NCBI RefSeq assembly: GCF_043195195.1
Contig: NZ_JBAFWT010000028.1
Span: 9,521-73,520 of the forward strand
Reading direction: 5' to 3'
DNA from: NCEH01 sp043195195
Lineage (GTDB): Bacteria > Pseudomonadota > Alphaproteobacteria > Rhizobiales > Xanthobacteraceae
DNA: 64,000 bases
A model generated the notes under the pieces. That model saw only the letters and a program-made list of their open reading frames with translations. It did not search any database and was not told where the DNA came from. The position numbers and the translations under genes are program-made. Positions within the stretch are counted from its first letter, which is position 1. The number at the start of each line of letters is the position of its first letter. Below, in pieces: positions 32,075-38,158 of this stretch.

Positions 32075-32965
32075 ATGAACATCATGACGCCCAAGGCGTG
32101 CGCGATGGCCGGCGAAAGTCTGCCCGCCGACGCCGCTAGGAATGGAATACCCATCCAAAAGCACGATCTGGTGCTTTGCAGCGATGCGCCCCGAATCGGC
32201 GATTTGACGCTAGCGCGCCGGCTCGCGTTCGAAAAGCCATACAACATCAGGAAGTTGATCGAGCGCAACAAGGCCGAATTGGAAGCCTACGGCGCGTTGC
32301 CCGTGAATTCTCTCCACGCTGGAGAGAAACCCATGCGTGGCCGGCCGGGCCTCGCCTACCTTCTGAACGAGGGGCAGGCGCTTGTGTTGTGCGCCTTGTC
32401 CCGCACCCCCGTTGCGGCATCGGTGCGGCAAGAGCTGGTGCGCATCTTCCTGCTCTACCGAAGCGAATACCCGCCGCTTCCGCCTGAGGTTCAGGCGCTC
32501 CGCGACCTTTGCGAACTGTCTCACGTGTTCCGCAATGGTCGCAGGCGCTTCCTATTGGCGCCCGTGACAACCGCCATCCTCGACGCCTTGGCAGCCTTCG
32601 ACGCTGGCACGGAGAATGATGAGGACGGCGCGGACATGGAACCCTCGCTCGGTGGCGAAGAGACCGACTTGGAAGGGTCCGACGATGACCTTGAAGGCGA
32701 CGGAAATACCGACAAGGAGCCATCTGCCGGCTGGACGGGCTTCGAAGATCAAAGCGTGCTTCAGGCATATGGCGGCCATGATGAAGAGGAACCGACCCTC
32801 GGTTTTACCGAAGCTGAGGCGCGTGGCGATCACCACCGCAAAGGCACGTCAGATTTGGAAGTTGATCCAGATGATGATGATGAACTTGATCCCGATAGTT
32901 CCGAGTGGGGCGTAGCGGATCAGGAAGGCATTTGGGAGCAATTCGGACAGTCAACGCCCGTTTGA
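32075..32965 (+). CDS. Antirepressor-like phage regulatory protein (KilA/Rha-like, tentative)
   Basis: Start at ATG 32075; an upstream GTG would enter the hairpin. The 296-aa protein has an N-terminal winged-helix-like part (IGDLTLARRLAFEKPYNIRK, LIERNKAELEAYGALPVNSL) and GRPGLAYLLNEGQALVLCAL followed by VRQELVRIFLLYRSEYPP. These patterns recur in regulatory proteins of temperate phages that act as antirepressors. The last 110 residues are very acidic with repeated E/D runs (NEDGADMEPSL-like), perhaps a repressor- or DNA-mimic tail. It may relieve CI repression of the helper. The family call is by memory of motif style, so confidence is moderate. Confidence 0.5.
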   Translation: MNIMTPKACAMAGESLPADAARNGIPIQKHDLVLCSDAPRIGDLTLARRLAFEKPYNIRKLIERNKAELEAYGALPVNSLHAGEKPMRGRPGLAYLLNEGQALVLCALSRTPVAASVRQELVRIFLLYRSEYPPLPPEVQALRDLCELSHVFRNGRRRFLLAPVTTAILDALAAFDAGTENDEDGADMEPSLGGEETDLEGSDDDLEGDGNTDKEPSAGWTGFEDQSVLQAYGGHDEEEPTLGFTEAEARGDHHRKGTSDLEVDPDDDDELDPDSSEWGVADQEGIWEQFGQSTPV

Positions 32966-32968
32966 AAA

Positions 32969-32998
32969 CGATCCCGGCCTAATAGTAGGCCGGGATCG
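32969..32998. other. Perfect 13-bp inverted repeat before the satellite integrase
   Basis: CGATCCCGGCCTA (32969-32981) and TAGGCCGGGATCG (32986-32998) pair perfectly around ATAG. There is no T-run on the plus strand, so it may act as a factor-dependent terminator, an mRNA end or an operator between antirepressor-like gene and integrase. Confidence 0.5.
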
Positions 32999-33022
32999 AC
33001 GGCCGGATATAGGAGTTTTATT

Positions 33023-34264
33023 ATGGCTAGTGTCAGCAAGCGGGAATGGTTATACAAAGGCGCGACAAAATCAGCGTGGGTTGTGCGGTATTTTGCGGGC
33101 GGGAAGCACCGTAGCAGGCAGTTTGACCGAAAGAAGGACGCAGACGCCTTCAAGCGCAAAATGGAAGATGAGATTGACTGCGGCGTTCACATAGTTGATC
33201 GAGATGGCGTCACCGTGCGCCATGCCTGCGATGAATTCCTGAAAGAACAGGAAATTAGAGTCGAGGATGGCCGCATTTCAAAGGCGACTTTAAAAAATCT
33301 CCAAACGTCTGTTAACAAGAGTGTCATCCCATTACTCGGAGACAAGAAGATTCATCAGATAACATGCACAGATTGTGAGGAATATTACGGAAAACTTCTG
33401 CGACTGCACGGGTTGTCCCCCGTCACAGCGAAGGAGCGGCTGATAAAGCTTGGTCAGATTTTTGACTTTGCTGCAGCACCGGGCCGCGATTGGGTGAAGA
33501 CGAATCCCGCAGCGCAGGCACGCAAGAAGCTCCGAGGAATTGCAAGCGAGCCTATACGTACGTTCTCGCCCGATCAGATTTTAGTGCTGCTTAAGGCTGC
33601 TGATGTTCGCAGAAGAAATCAGCATCCACGCACCCATCGTCTTGCAAGGTGCTTTGTGCATTTGGCTGTCTTCTGTGGGTTGCGGTGGGGAGAGATTGCC
33701 GCTCTGACATTGCCGCGCGTCAATTTTGAGGCCGGCCTTATTGAGGTAAGACATAGCCTCACCATGTGGGACGAAATTAAGGGGCCTAAAACACGCGCGG
33801 GCTTGCGCGACGTTCATATGCCGCCGCATCTATCTAAAATGTTGTCGGAATGGATACGCGACGACATGGCTCCAAGCGATAGAGGCCTTCTGTTCCGCGC
33901 AAAGTTATCGCGCACAGATAAAGGGCCGGGTGGCTTTATAGGCGCCAGTGGCTTCTTCAATACATACTGGCATCCCTTATTGAAGGAGGCGGGGCTTCAT
34001 GAAGAAGGCGGAGACAACTTCCATTTTCATGCGCTGCGCCACTTCTATTCAAGCTGGATCATAGCGAACGGCATGTCCGTGATGGATGCTGCTCAAGCAA
34101 TGGGACATAAGCGCTTCGACATGACGTTGCAGGTGTACGCGCATCCGATGATCGGCAGCGCCGGTCGCAAGTCCATCTCCACTTTAGCGGCCTCTCGTCT
34201 GCTGGCCGGCTTAGGTGTGAATGAGAGCGTTCTTGCGCATGACAAGGCCGATCAGGTTGGATGA
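33023..34264 (+). CDS. int: Satellite tyrosine integrase
   Basis: The 413-aa recombinase starts MASVSKREWLYKGATKSAWV with the arm-binding AP2-like/DUF4102-free strand region, then a core-binding helical domain (SKATLKNLQTSVNKSVIPLL). Catalytic residues are visible: Arg in FCGLRWGEIAALT, HALRH giving HxxR, GHKRFDMTLQVYAH with the nucleophile Tyr. It ends 55 bp before the attR core. Base composition is less GC-rich than neighbouring helper genes, supporting independent origin. It is unrelated in detail to the prophage integrase. It should catalyse insertion at, and excision from, the capsid gene. Confidence 0.95.
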   Translation: MASVSKREWLYKGATKSAWVVRYFAGGKHRSRQFDRKKDADAFKRKMEDEIDCGVHIVDRDGVTVRHACDEFLKEQEIRVEDGRISKATLKNLQTSVNKSVIPLLGDKKIHQITCTDCEEYYGKLLRLHGLSPVTAKERLIKLGQIFDFAAAPGRDWVKTNPAAQARKKLRGIASEPIRTFSPDQILVLLKAADVRRRNQHPRTHRLARCFVHLAVFCGLRWGEIAALTLPRVNFEAGLIEVRHSLTMWDEIKGPKTRAGLRDVHMPPHLSKMLSEWIRDDMAPSDRGLLFRAKLSRTDKGPGGFIGASGFFNTYWHPLLKEAGLHEEGGDNFHFHALRHFYSSWIIANGMSVMDAAQAMGHKRFDMTLQVYAHPMIGSAGRKSISTLAASRLLAGLGVNESVLAHDKADQVG

Positions 34265-34265
34265 T

Positions 34266-34284
34266 TTGCGCAAGAGTTGCGCAA
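34266..34284. repeat. Two TTGCGCAA motifs, right end of satellite
   Basis: TTGCGCAA occurs at 34266-34273 and 34277-34284, three bases apart, between the integrase stop and the att core. It matches the single copy at 24496-24503. Confidence 0.4.
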
Positions 34285-34318
34285 TGCCGTATAAGTCATT
34301 GTAAAATCATCATTAAAT

Positions 34319-34411
34319 AACCTCGTGACGGCGCTCTGTGAAGAGCGGCTGGCCCTGGCGGTCTATCGTCCGGAGGGCTTCATCTACGGAGACTTCGGCC
34401 GCGTCGCTTGA
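34319..34411 (+). pseudogene. Displaced 3' end of the prophage major capsid gene
   Basis: The frame NLVTALCEERLALAVYRPEG, then FIYGDFGRVA and TGA, is the standard C terminus of HK97-type capsid proteins and lines up with satellite capsid NLVAVLAEERIGFAV. It has no start of its own. Joining 23119-24338 to 34330-34411 gives an open frame of 433 codons plus stop, so excision at CTCGTGAC repairs the gene exactly. Confidence 0.95.
34322..34329. repeat. Satellite attR core (CTCGTGAC)
   Basis: Identical to 24331-24338. The base before it is C here and T in attL, and the base after is G here and C in attL, so the identical part is limited to eight bases. Confidence 0.85.
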
Positions 34412-34425
34412 TCTTGCAATATCTG

Positions 34426-34449
34426 ACGGGGCGGGGAAACCCGCCCCGT
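34426..34449 (+). other. GC-rich hairpin between capsid gene end and next gene
   Basis: ACGGGGCGGG (34426-34435) and CCCGCCCCGT (34440-34449) pair around GAAA. There is no U-tract; it may reduce transcription or stabilise the capsid mRNA end, as often seen after capsid genes. Confidence 0.55.
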
Positions 34450-34468
34450 AACCTCAGGAGGGTTTCAC

Positions 34469-34681
34469 ATGCCGAAGTATGACGTCCTGCGACAGCATGA
34501 CGGTGACCGCCAATATTTTCAGGGCGACACACGCGAACTCGCGGCATCCGATGCGATGCATCTGGTGCGCCTCGGCACGCTTGCGCCGGCGGGTGAGGTC
34601 AAGGCCGCGCCGACGCTGATCAACAAATCGGACAAGCCGCTATCGAACAAGGCGCCCAAGGGTGCCAAGTCCGAGGCCTGA
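34469..34681 (+). CDS. Small phage head-region protein (70 aa)
   Basis: GGAGGG at 34457-34462 precedes ATG 34469. The 70-aa product starts MPKYDVLRQHDGDRQYFQGD, with AASDAMHLVRLGTLAP and a lysine-rich tail. Proteins of this type regularly lie between capsid and connector genes in alphaproteobacterial phages; it may be a minor head protein. Function unknown. Confidence 0.6.
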   Translation: MPKYDVLRQHDGDRQYFQGDTRELAASDAMHLVRLGTLAPAGEVKAAPTLINKSDKPLSNKAPKGAKSEA

Positions 34682-34683
34682 AA

Positions 34684-35268
34684 ATGTCCGTCGCCGTCAT
34701 CGTGCGTCCCGCATCGATCATCACCATGGATCAGGCGAAAAGCCATCTGCGCGTCGAGCATGGAGATGATGATGCCGATATCGAGCGGTTGATTTTTGCC
34801 GCTCAGGCGCACATTGACGGCCCGTCCGGCGACCTTGGACGGGCTATAGGCCTGCAGACGCTGGAACTTACCCTCGACGGCTGCGAGTTGTGGCCGGGAG
34901 CCCATATCGATCTGCCGTACCCGCCCTATGTCGAGTTGGTGAGCATCTCCTATCTCGATCCGCTCGGCGCCCAACAGTCCCTCGCGACCGAGGCAGTTGC
35001 CGTGATCAATCACGGTGGCCTCGCACGGCTCTATCCTTTGTTCGGCTCCTGCTGGCCTCTGGTGCTTCGCCGGCCCGGCGCGGTGCGGGTGCGCTATCGG
35101 GCCGGTTACGAGACGCCTGAGCTCGACGCCGTTCCGATCCAGCAGGCCATGCTGCTGATGATCGGCCATTGGTACCGCAACCGAGAGGCCGAGTCCGAGG
35201 TGAGCTTTTCTCACCTGCCGTTGGGCGTGGATGCGCTGCTCGGTCCGTATCGCGTCTGGAGATTCTGA
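34684..35268 (+). CDS. Head-tail connector protein (gp6-like)
   Basis: The 194-aa protein contains the gp6-like signature MDQAKSHLRVEHGDDDADIE, RLIFAAQAHIDGPSGDLGRA and IQQAMLLMIGHWYRNREAES. HK97 gp6-type proteins form a ring under the portal that links head and tail. The order capsid - small protein - gp6 - adaptor is classic. Confidence 0.88.
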   Translation: MSVAVIVRPASIITMDQAKSHLRVEHGDDDADIERLIFAAQAHIDGPSGDLGRAIGLQTLELTLDGCELWPGAHIDLPYPPYVELVSISYLDPLGAQQSLATEAVAVINHGGLARLYPLFGSCWPLVLRRPGAVRVRYRAGYETPELDAVPIQQAMLLMIGHWYRNREAESEVSFSHLPLGVDALLGPYRVWRF

Positions 35269-35465
35269 TGCCTTGGGTGAAATTCACAGCCGACTTCGAC
35301 TGGCGTCCTCAGATCGGCAAGGTGCACGCCTTTACGGACGGGACCGTCGCCCTCGTCACCACACCGTGCGCCGCCGCAGCGAAAGCGGCAGGCGCCGCGG
35401 AGCCGGCGGCGAAGCCCAAGGATGCCTCCGAACCAGATCTGGCGGCCGATGACCTCGGCGGGTGA
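35268..35465 (+). CDS. Small phage protein (65 aa) in the connector operon
   Basis: ATG 35268 overlaps the gp6-like stop. The 65-aa product starts MPWVKFTADFDWRPQIGKVH and TDGTVALVTTPC and ends in an alanine- and acid-rich tail. Small proteins of this size and start occur at this spot in related phages. Function unknown. Confidence 0.55.
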   Translation: MPWVKFTADFDWRPQIGKVHAFTDGTVALVTTPCAAAAKAAGAAEPAAKPKDASEPDLAADDLGG

Positions 35466-35790
35466 CCTGCGCGAGCGCATCCGTTTCGAGAAGCGGGCCG
35501 CCGCGAACGACGGGGCCGGCAATACCAAGGGCGATTGGCAGGCGCAATTCACCGTCGCTGCCAAGGTGCAGCCGCTGAAGGGTGGCGAGGGCGTGCTTGC
35601 CGGGCGTCTAGCGGGCTCCCAGCCGGTCATCATCATCGTGCGCAGTTCCGCCGCCACCCGGCAGATATCCCCTGCATGGCGCGCCGTGGATGCGCGCACG
35701 GGCGTCATCTACGCGCTCACCGGAACGGCCGACATGGCGGGTGATCGCGCGTTCATTGATATTCTGGCGGTTGCGGGGCCGGCGACCTGA
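35449..35790 (+). CDS. Head-tail adaptor protein
   Basis: Start at ATG 35449, overlapping the previous gene. The 113-aa protein begins MTSAGDLRERIRFEKRAAAN and has WQAQFTVAAKVQPLKGGEGV and TRQISPAWRAVDARTGVIYA, the beta-barrel pattern of SPP1 gp16/HK97 head-closure adaptors. Confidence 0.85.
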   Translation: MTSAGDLRERIRFEKRAAANDGAGNTKGDWQAQFTVAAKVQPLKGGEGVLAGRLAGSQPVIIIVRSSAATRQISPAWRAVDARTGVIYALTGTADMAGDRAFIDILAVAGPAT

Positions 35791-36317
35791 TGGCCAAAAT
35801 CCAGGGGCGGGAAAGTCTGCGGAAGAAGCTGCGGGCTCTTCCGGCTGAAGTTCGCCGGGGCATGGCAGATGCGCTCGCGCAAAGTGCTGACGAAATCACC
35901 GAGATGCAACGCCGTCTGGTTCCCAAAAAGACCGGCGATCTGGCGGATAGCATCGGTTGGGTGTTCGGCGAGGCGCCCGAAACGGCCAAGCTCGGCGGAA
36001 GGCGGAAGGGAAAGAAGCCGACGTCCGCCGAGATTCAAGACAGCCGCCAGGATCTGCGCGTCACTATCTTCGCGGGCGATGATGCGGCGTTCTATGCGCG
36101 ATGGGTCGAATTCGGGACGAAGTCCTCCTCTGCGAAGCCCTCGCGTCGGAACGCCAATTACCGGCGCACGGTCATCATGACCAAGGCGCTCCAGGCGCAC
36201 GCGGCGACGCCGGCACAGCCCTTCTTCTACCCGGCTTATCGGGCGAACCGGAAGAAGGTGAAATCCCGCATCTCGCGATCCATCACCAAGGCGGCGAAAA
36301 AGGTAGCGGGCACATGA
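35790..36317 (+). CDS. HK97 gp10-family tail-completion protein
   Basis: The 175-aa protein has SLRKKLRALPAEVRRGMADA, LVPKKTGDLADSIGW and DAAFYARWVEFGTK, then TPAQPFFYPAYRANRKKV. This is the HK97 gp10 pattern (KTG-L--SI and WVEFGT). It closes the head-tail interface. Start overlaps the adaptor stop by one base. Confidence 0.9.
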   Translation: MAKIQGRESLRKKLRALPAEVRRGMADALAQSADEITEMQRRLVPKKTGDLADSIGWVFGEAPETAKLGGRRKGKKPTSAEIQDSRQDLRVTIFAGDDAAFYARWVEFGTKSSSAKPSRRNANYRRTVIMTKALQAHAATPAQPFFYPAYRANRKKVKSRISRSITKAAKKVAGT

Positions 36318-36721
36318 GCGACCCTTCGGAGGCCTTGCAGCGCGCGCTTTTTGCCATCCTTACCGCGGCGCCCGCCGTCACCGCCCTGATCGCACAGAGG
36401 GTCTACGACGCGCCGCCGCCCGACGCGGTCTATCCGTTCGTGGAAATCGCCGCGGTGCAGATGAATGAGGACGGCGCCGATTGCGTGGACGGCACCGAAG
36501 CCTTCATCGACGTGCACGCATGGTCGCAGGTGACGGGGTCAATTGAGGCTAAGCGCATCGCCGGCGCCGTCAAGGGCGCGCTGCACGAAGCCGCGCTCGA
36601 TCTCGCGCCAAGGCATCGCCTGGTGGAAATCCTGTGGCGCGATACCCGAGTTTCTCGCGATCCGGACGGCCTCACCACCCATGCCGTCATCACCTTTCGA
36701 GCTCTGACAGAGACCGTCTGA
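36314..36721 (+). CDS. DUF3168 tail terminator-like protein
   Basis: Start at ATG 36314 (ATGA overlap). The 135-aa product starts MSDPSEALQRALFAILTAAP and contains RVYDAPPPDAVYPFVEIAAV, then FIDVHAWSQ and HRLVEILWRDTRVSRDPDGL. These are DUF3168 signatures; the family caps the tail tube. Confidence 0.88.
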   Translation: MSDPSEALQRALFAILTAAPAVTALIAQRVYDAPPPDAVYPFVEIAAVQMNEDGADCVDGTEAFIDVHAWSQVTGSIEAKRIAGAVKGALHEAALDLAPRHRLVEILWRDTRVSRDPDGLTTHAVITFRALTETV

Positions 36722-36755
36722 CCGGCCGTTCGGCCCCACACGAGGACATATCCCA

Positions 36756-37205
36756 ATGGTTGCTTCCACGACCTTCAGCGGGTCGAAAATGCTGGTTCTC
36801 ATCGGCGACGGTGCGACGCCGACCGAGGTTTTCACCGCGCCGTGCGGCCTCACCACCAAGGGGCTCAATCGCTCGGCCGAGGCCAACGATACGGTCGTGC
36901 CCGACTGCACCGATCCCAGCCTGCCGGTCTGGACGGAGCGCGAGGTGGTGTCCCTGTCGTGGGAAGTCTCCGGCGCCGGCGTGCTCGCGAGCGAGTCCGT
37001 CGCCATGTGGGACACCTGGTTCAAGAGCGGCCAGCCCAAGAACGTCCGCGTCGAGGTCTACAGCGGCGCTGCCGCCGGCCGGAAATACTCGGGTGCGGCT
37101 CTGTTGACGCAGTTCAACATTTCCGGCGAGCGCGGGAACAAGGTGACCGTGGATATCAGCTTGTCCGGCACCGGCGCCCTCAGCGAAGCGGCGATTGCAG
37201 CCTGA
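36756..37205 (+). CDS. Major tail (tube) protein
   Basis: The 149-aa protein starts MVASTTFSGSKMLVLIGDGA and has FTAPCGLTTKGLNRSAEAND, VVPDCTDPSLPVWTEREVVS and QFNISGERGNKVTVDISLSG, matching TP901-1/GTA-type major tail tube proteins. The satellite has no copy, so any satellite tail must use this one. Confidence 0.9.
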   Translation: MVASTTFSGSKMLVLIGDGATPTEVFTAPCGLTTKGLNRSAEANDTVVPDCTDPSLPVWTEREVVSLSWEVSGAGVLASESVAMWDTWFKSGQPKNVRVEVYSGAAAGRKYSGAALLTQFNISGERGNKVTVDISLSGTGALSEAAIAA

Positions 37206-37636
37206 TGGGCACGCATGATGCCGCGCTGACGCGCGATTGGGGGGACGGCACGCATACGTTCCGGCTCCCCATCGATCAGCTCTTGGAGCTGCAGCACCTC
37301 TGCGACGCCGGGCCGGCGGAAATCTATGAGCGCCTGCTGCACCGCAAGTGGCGGGTGCAGGATCTGCGGGAGATTGTCCGGCTCGGCCTGATCGGCGGCG
37401 GAATGGATCCGCTGGAAGCCCTGGCCCGCATCAAGCGCTATGTGGAATCCCGGCCCCTGATGGAGAGCGTTCCCCTTGCGCTGGAAATCCTCGGAATGGC
37501 CCTCATCGGGCCGGAGGAAAAGGCGAAAACGCCGGGAAAACCGGCGGCGGGGGAGGATCAAAGCGGCTCTCCGCCTCCGCCTTCTACCGAGCCGGCGGCG
37601 CGCTCGGCTTCTCGCCGCAAGAAATCGGCCGCATGA
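37205..37636 (+). CDS. GTA gp11-like tail assembly chaperone
   Basis: ATG 37205 overlaps the tube protein stop by one base. The 143-aa protein has the GTA gp11/DUF3356 pattern GDGTHTFRLPIDQLLELQHL, KWRVQDLREIVRLGLIGGG and a proline-rich disordered tail. It is followed by a 46-aa overlapping gene, the usual two-part chaperone arrangement before tape measure genes. A diverged copy is in the satellite at 29132-29542. Confidence 0.8.
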   Translation: MGTHDAALTRDWGDGTHTFRLPIDQLLELQHLCDAGPAEIYERLLHRKWRVQDLREIVRLGLIGGGMDPLEALARIKRYVESRPLMESVPLALEILGMALIGPEEKAKTPGKPAAGEDQSGSPPPPSTEPAARSASRRKKSAA

Positions 37637-37773
37637 GCCTGTTCCAGTTCAACGCCGTGATCGACGGTTGGAACCAGGCGCACGGCGAAGGCAAGCCGGA
37701 TGGGCCGAGCGATGCCGAGTTCGACGCCATGCTTGAGCAGCATGCAGCGGGGCGCGCTCGCGCCCTTCACTGA
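37633..37773 (+). CDS. rcc01693-type small tail chaperone (46 aa)
   Basis: ATG 37633 overlaps the previous stop (ATGA). The 46-aa protein starts MSLFQFNAVIDGWNQAHGEG and ends DAMLEQHAAGRARALH, like the second small chaperone of gene transfer agents. It probably binds the tape measure with the preceding protein. Confidence 0.7.
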   Translation: MSLFQFNAVIDGWNQAHGEGKPDGPSDAEFDAMLEQHAAGRARALH

Positions 37774-37783
37774 GGGTCGGCGG

Positions 37784-38137
37784 TTAAAATCCGCCGATTT
37801 TCAGATAATCGCGATACAAGTCGGCGTTAGGTCCCGACCATTTATTGTTGTCTATTGCAAAAGAGACCAGATTAACTGGATTTGAACCAGATTTATTGAA
37901 TGTACATTCAATAGTTGTTCTGAATTCGGACAAGTTTGAGTCTTTTGATTTGCCTTTAATAACAATGACGGGCTTAGAAATTGCCGTAAAGTCGGTGAAG
38001 TCAATCACCTCAAACGTGTCCGGCGCGGTCATGACTTTCTTCGCCAGGAATAGGCAAGCCTCGTATTCGCGGCTTGCTGCGATGCAGGGTGTTGCAAGCA
38101 CTGCGGTTGCCACAGCCAAAAATCCCAATTTGATCAA
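37784..38137 (-). CDS. Secreted or lipidless periplasmic moron protein
   Basis: This 117-aa gene is on the opposite strand inside the tail operon. The best start is TTG 38137, with GGGAGG upstream. The first 22 residues, IKLGFLAVATAVLATPCIAA, form a signal peptide with likely cleavage after CIAA. The mature part has EYEACLFLAKKVMTAPDTFE and a FRTTIECTFNKSGSNP strand, with two cysteines that could pair. Base use is clearly more AT-rich than the flanking tail genes, a sign of recent acquisition. It may be expressed in the lysogen and act in the periplasm, for example in superinfection exclusion; that is inference. Confidence 0.6.
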   Translation of the reverse strand: MIKLGFLAVATAVLATPCIAASREYEACLFLAKKVMTAPDTFEVIDFTDFTAISKPVIVIKGKSKDSNLSEFRTTIECTFNKSGSNPVNLVSFAIDNNKWSGPNADLYRDYLKIGGF

Positions 38138-38158
38138 CTCAGCCTCCCGGAGGGCGTG

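Larger units (their letters stand above)
24331..34329. mobile_element. Nested capsid-encoding phage satellite inside the prophage capsid gene
   Basis: The element is bounded by CTCGTGAC (24331-24338 and 34322-34329), splits the capsid gene and ends with its own integrase. Order: excisionase-like HTH, SF3 helicase, iterons, cos copy, small gene, protease, capsid, tail chaperone, tape measure, structured leader, antirepressor-like gene, integrase. It lacks terminase, portal, connectors, tail tube, tip, fibres and lysis genes. That content fits a helper-dependent satellite. It has cf-PICI-like aspects (own capsid), but also replaces tail-length proteins and uses the helper's terminase and cos. 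All its genes are open and none shows decay. Confidence 0.88.

Noticed and set aside
37205..37773. Programmed frameshift joining the two tail chaperone frames
   Set aside because: The second frame has its own ATG overlapping the first stop (ATGA), and no clear slippery heptamer was seen at the junction.
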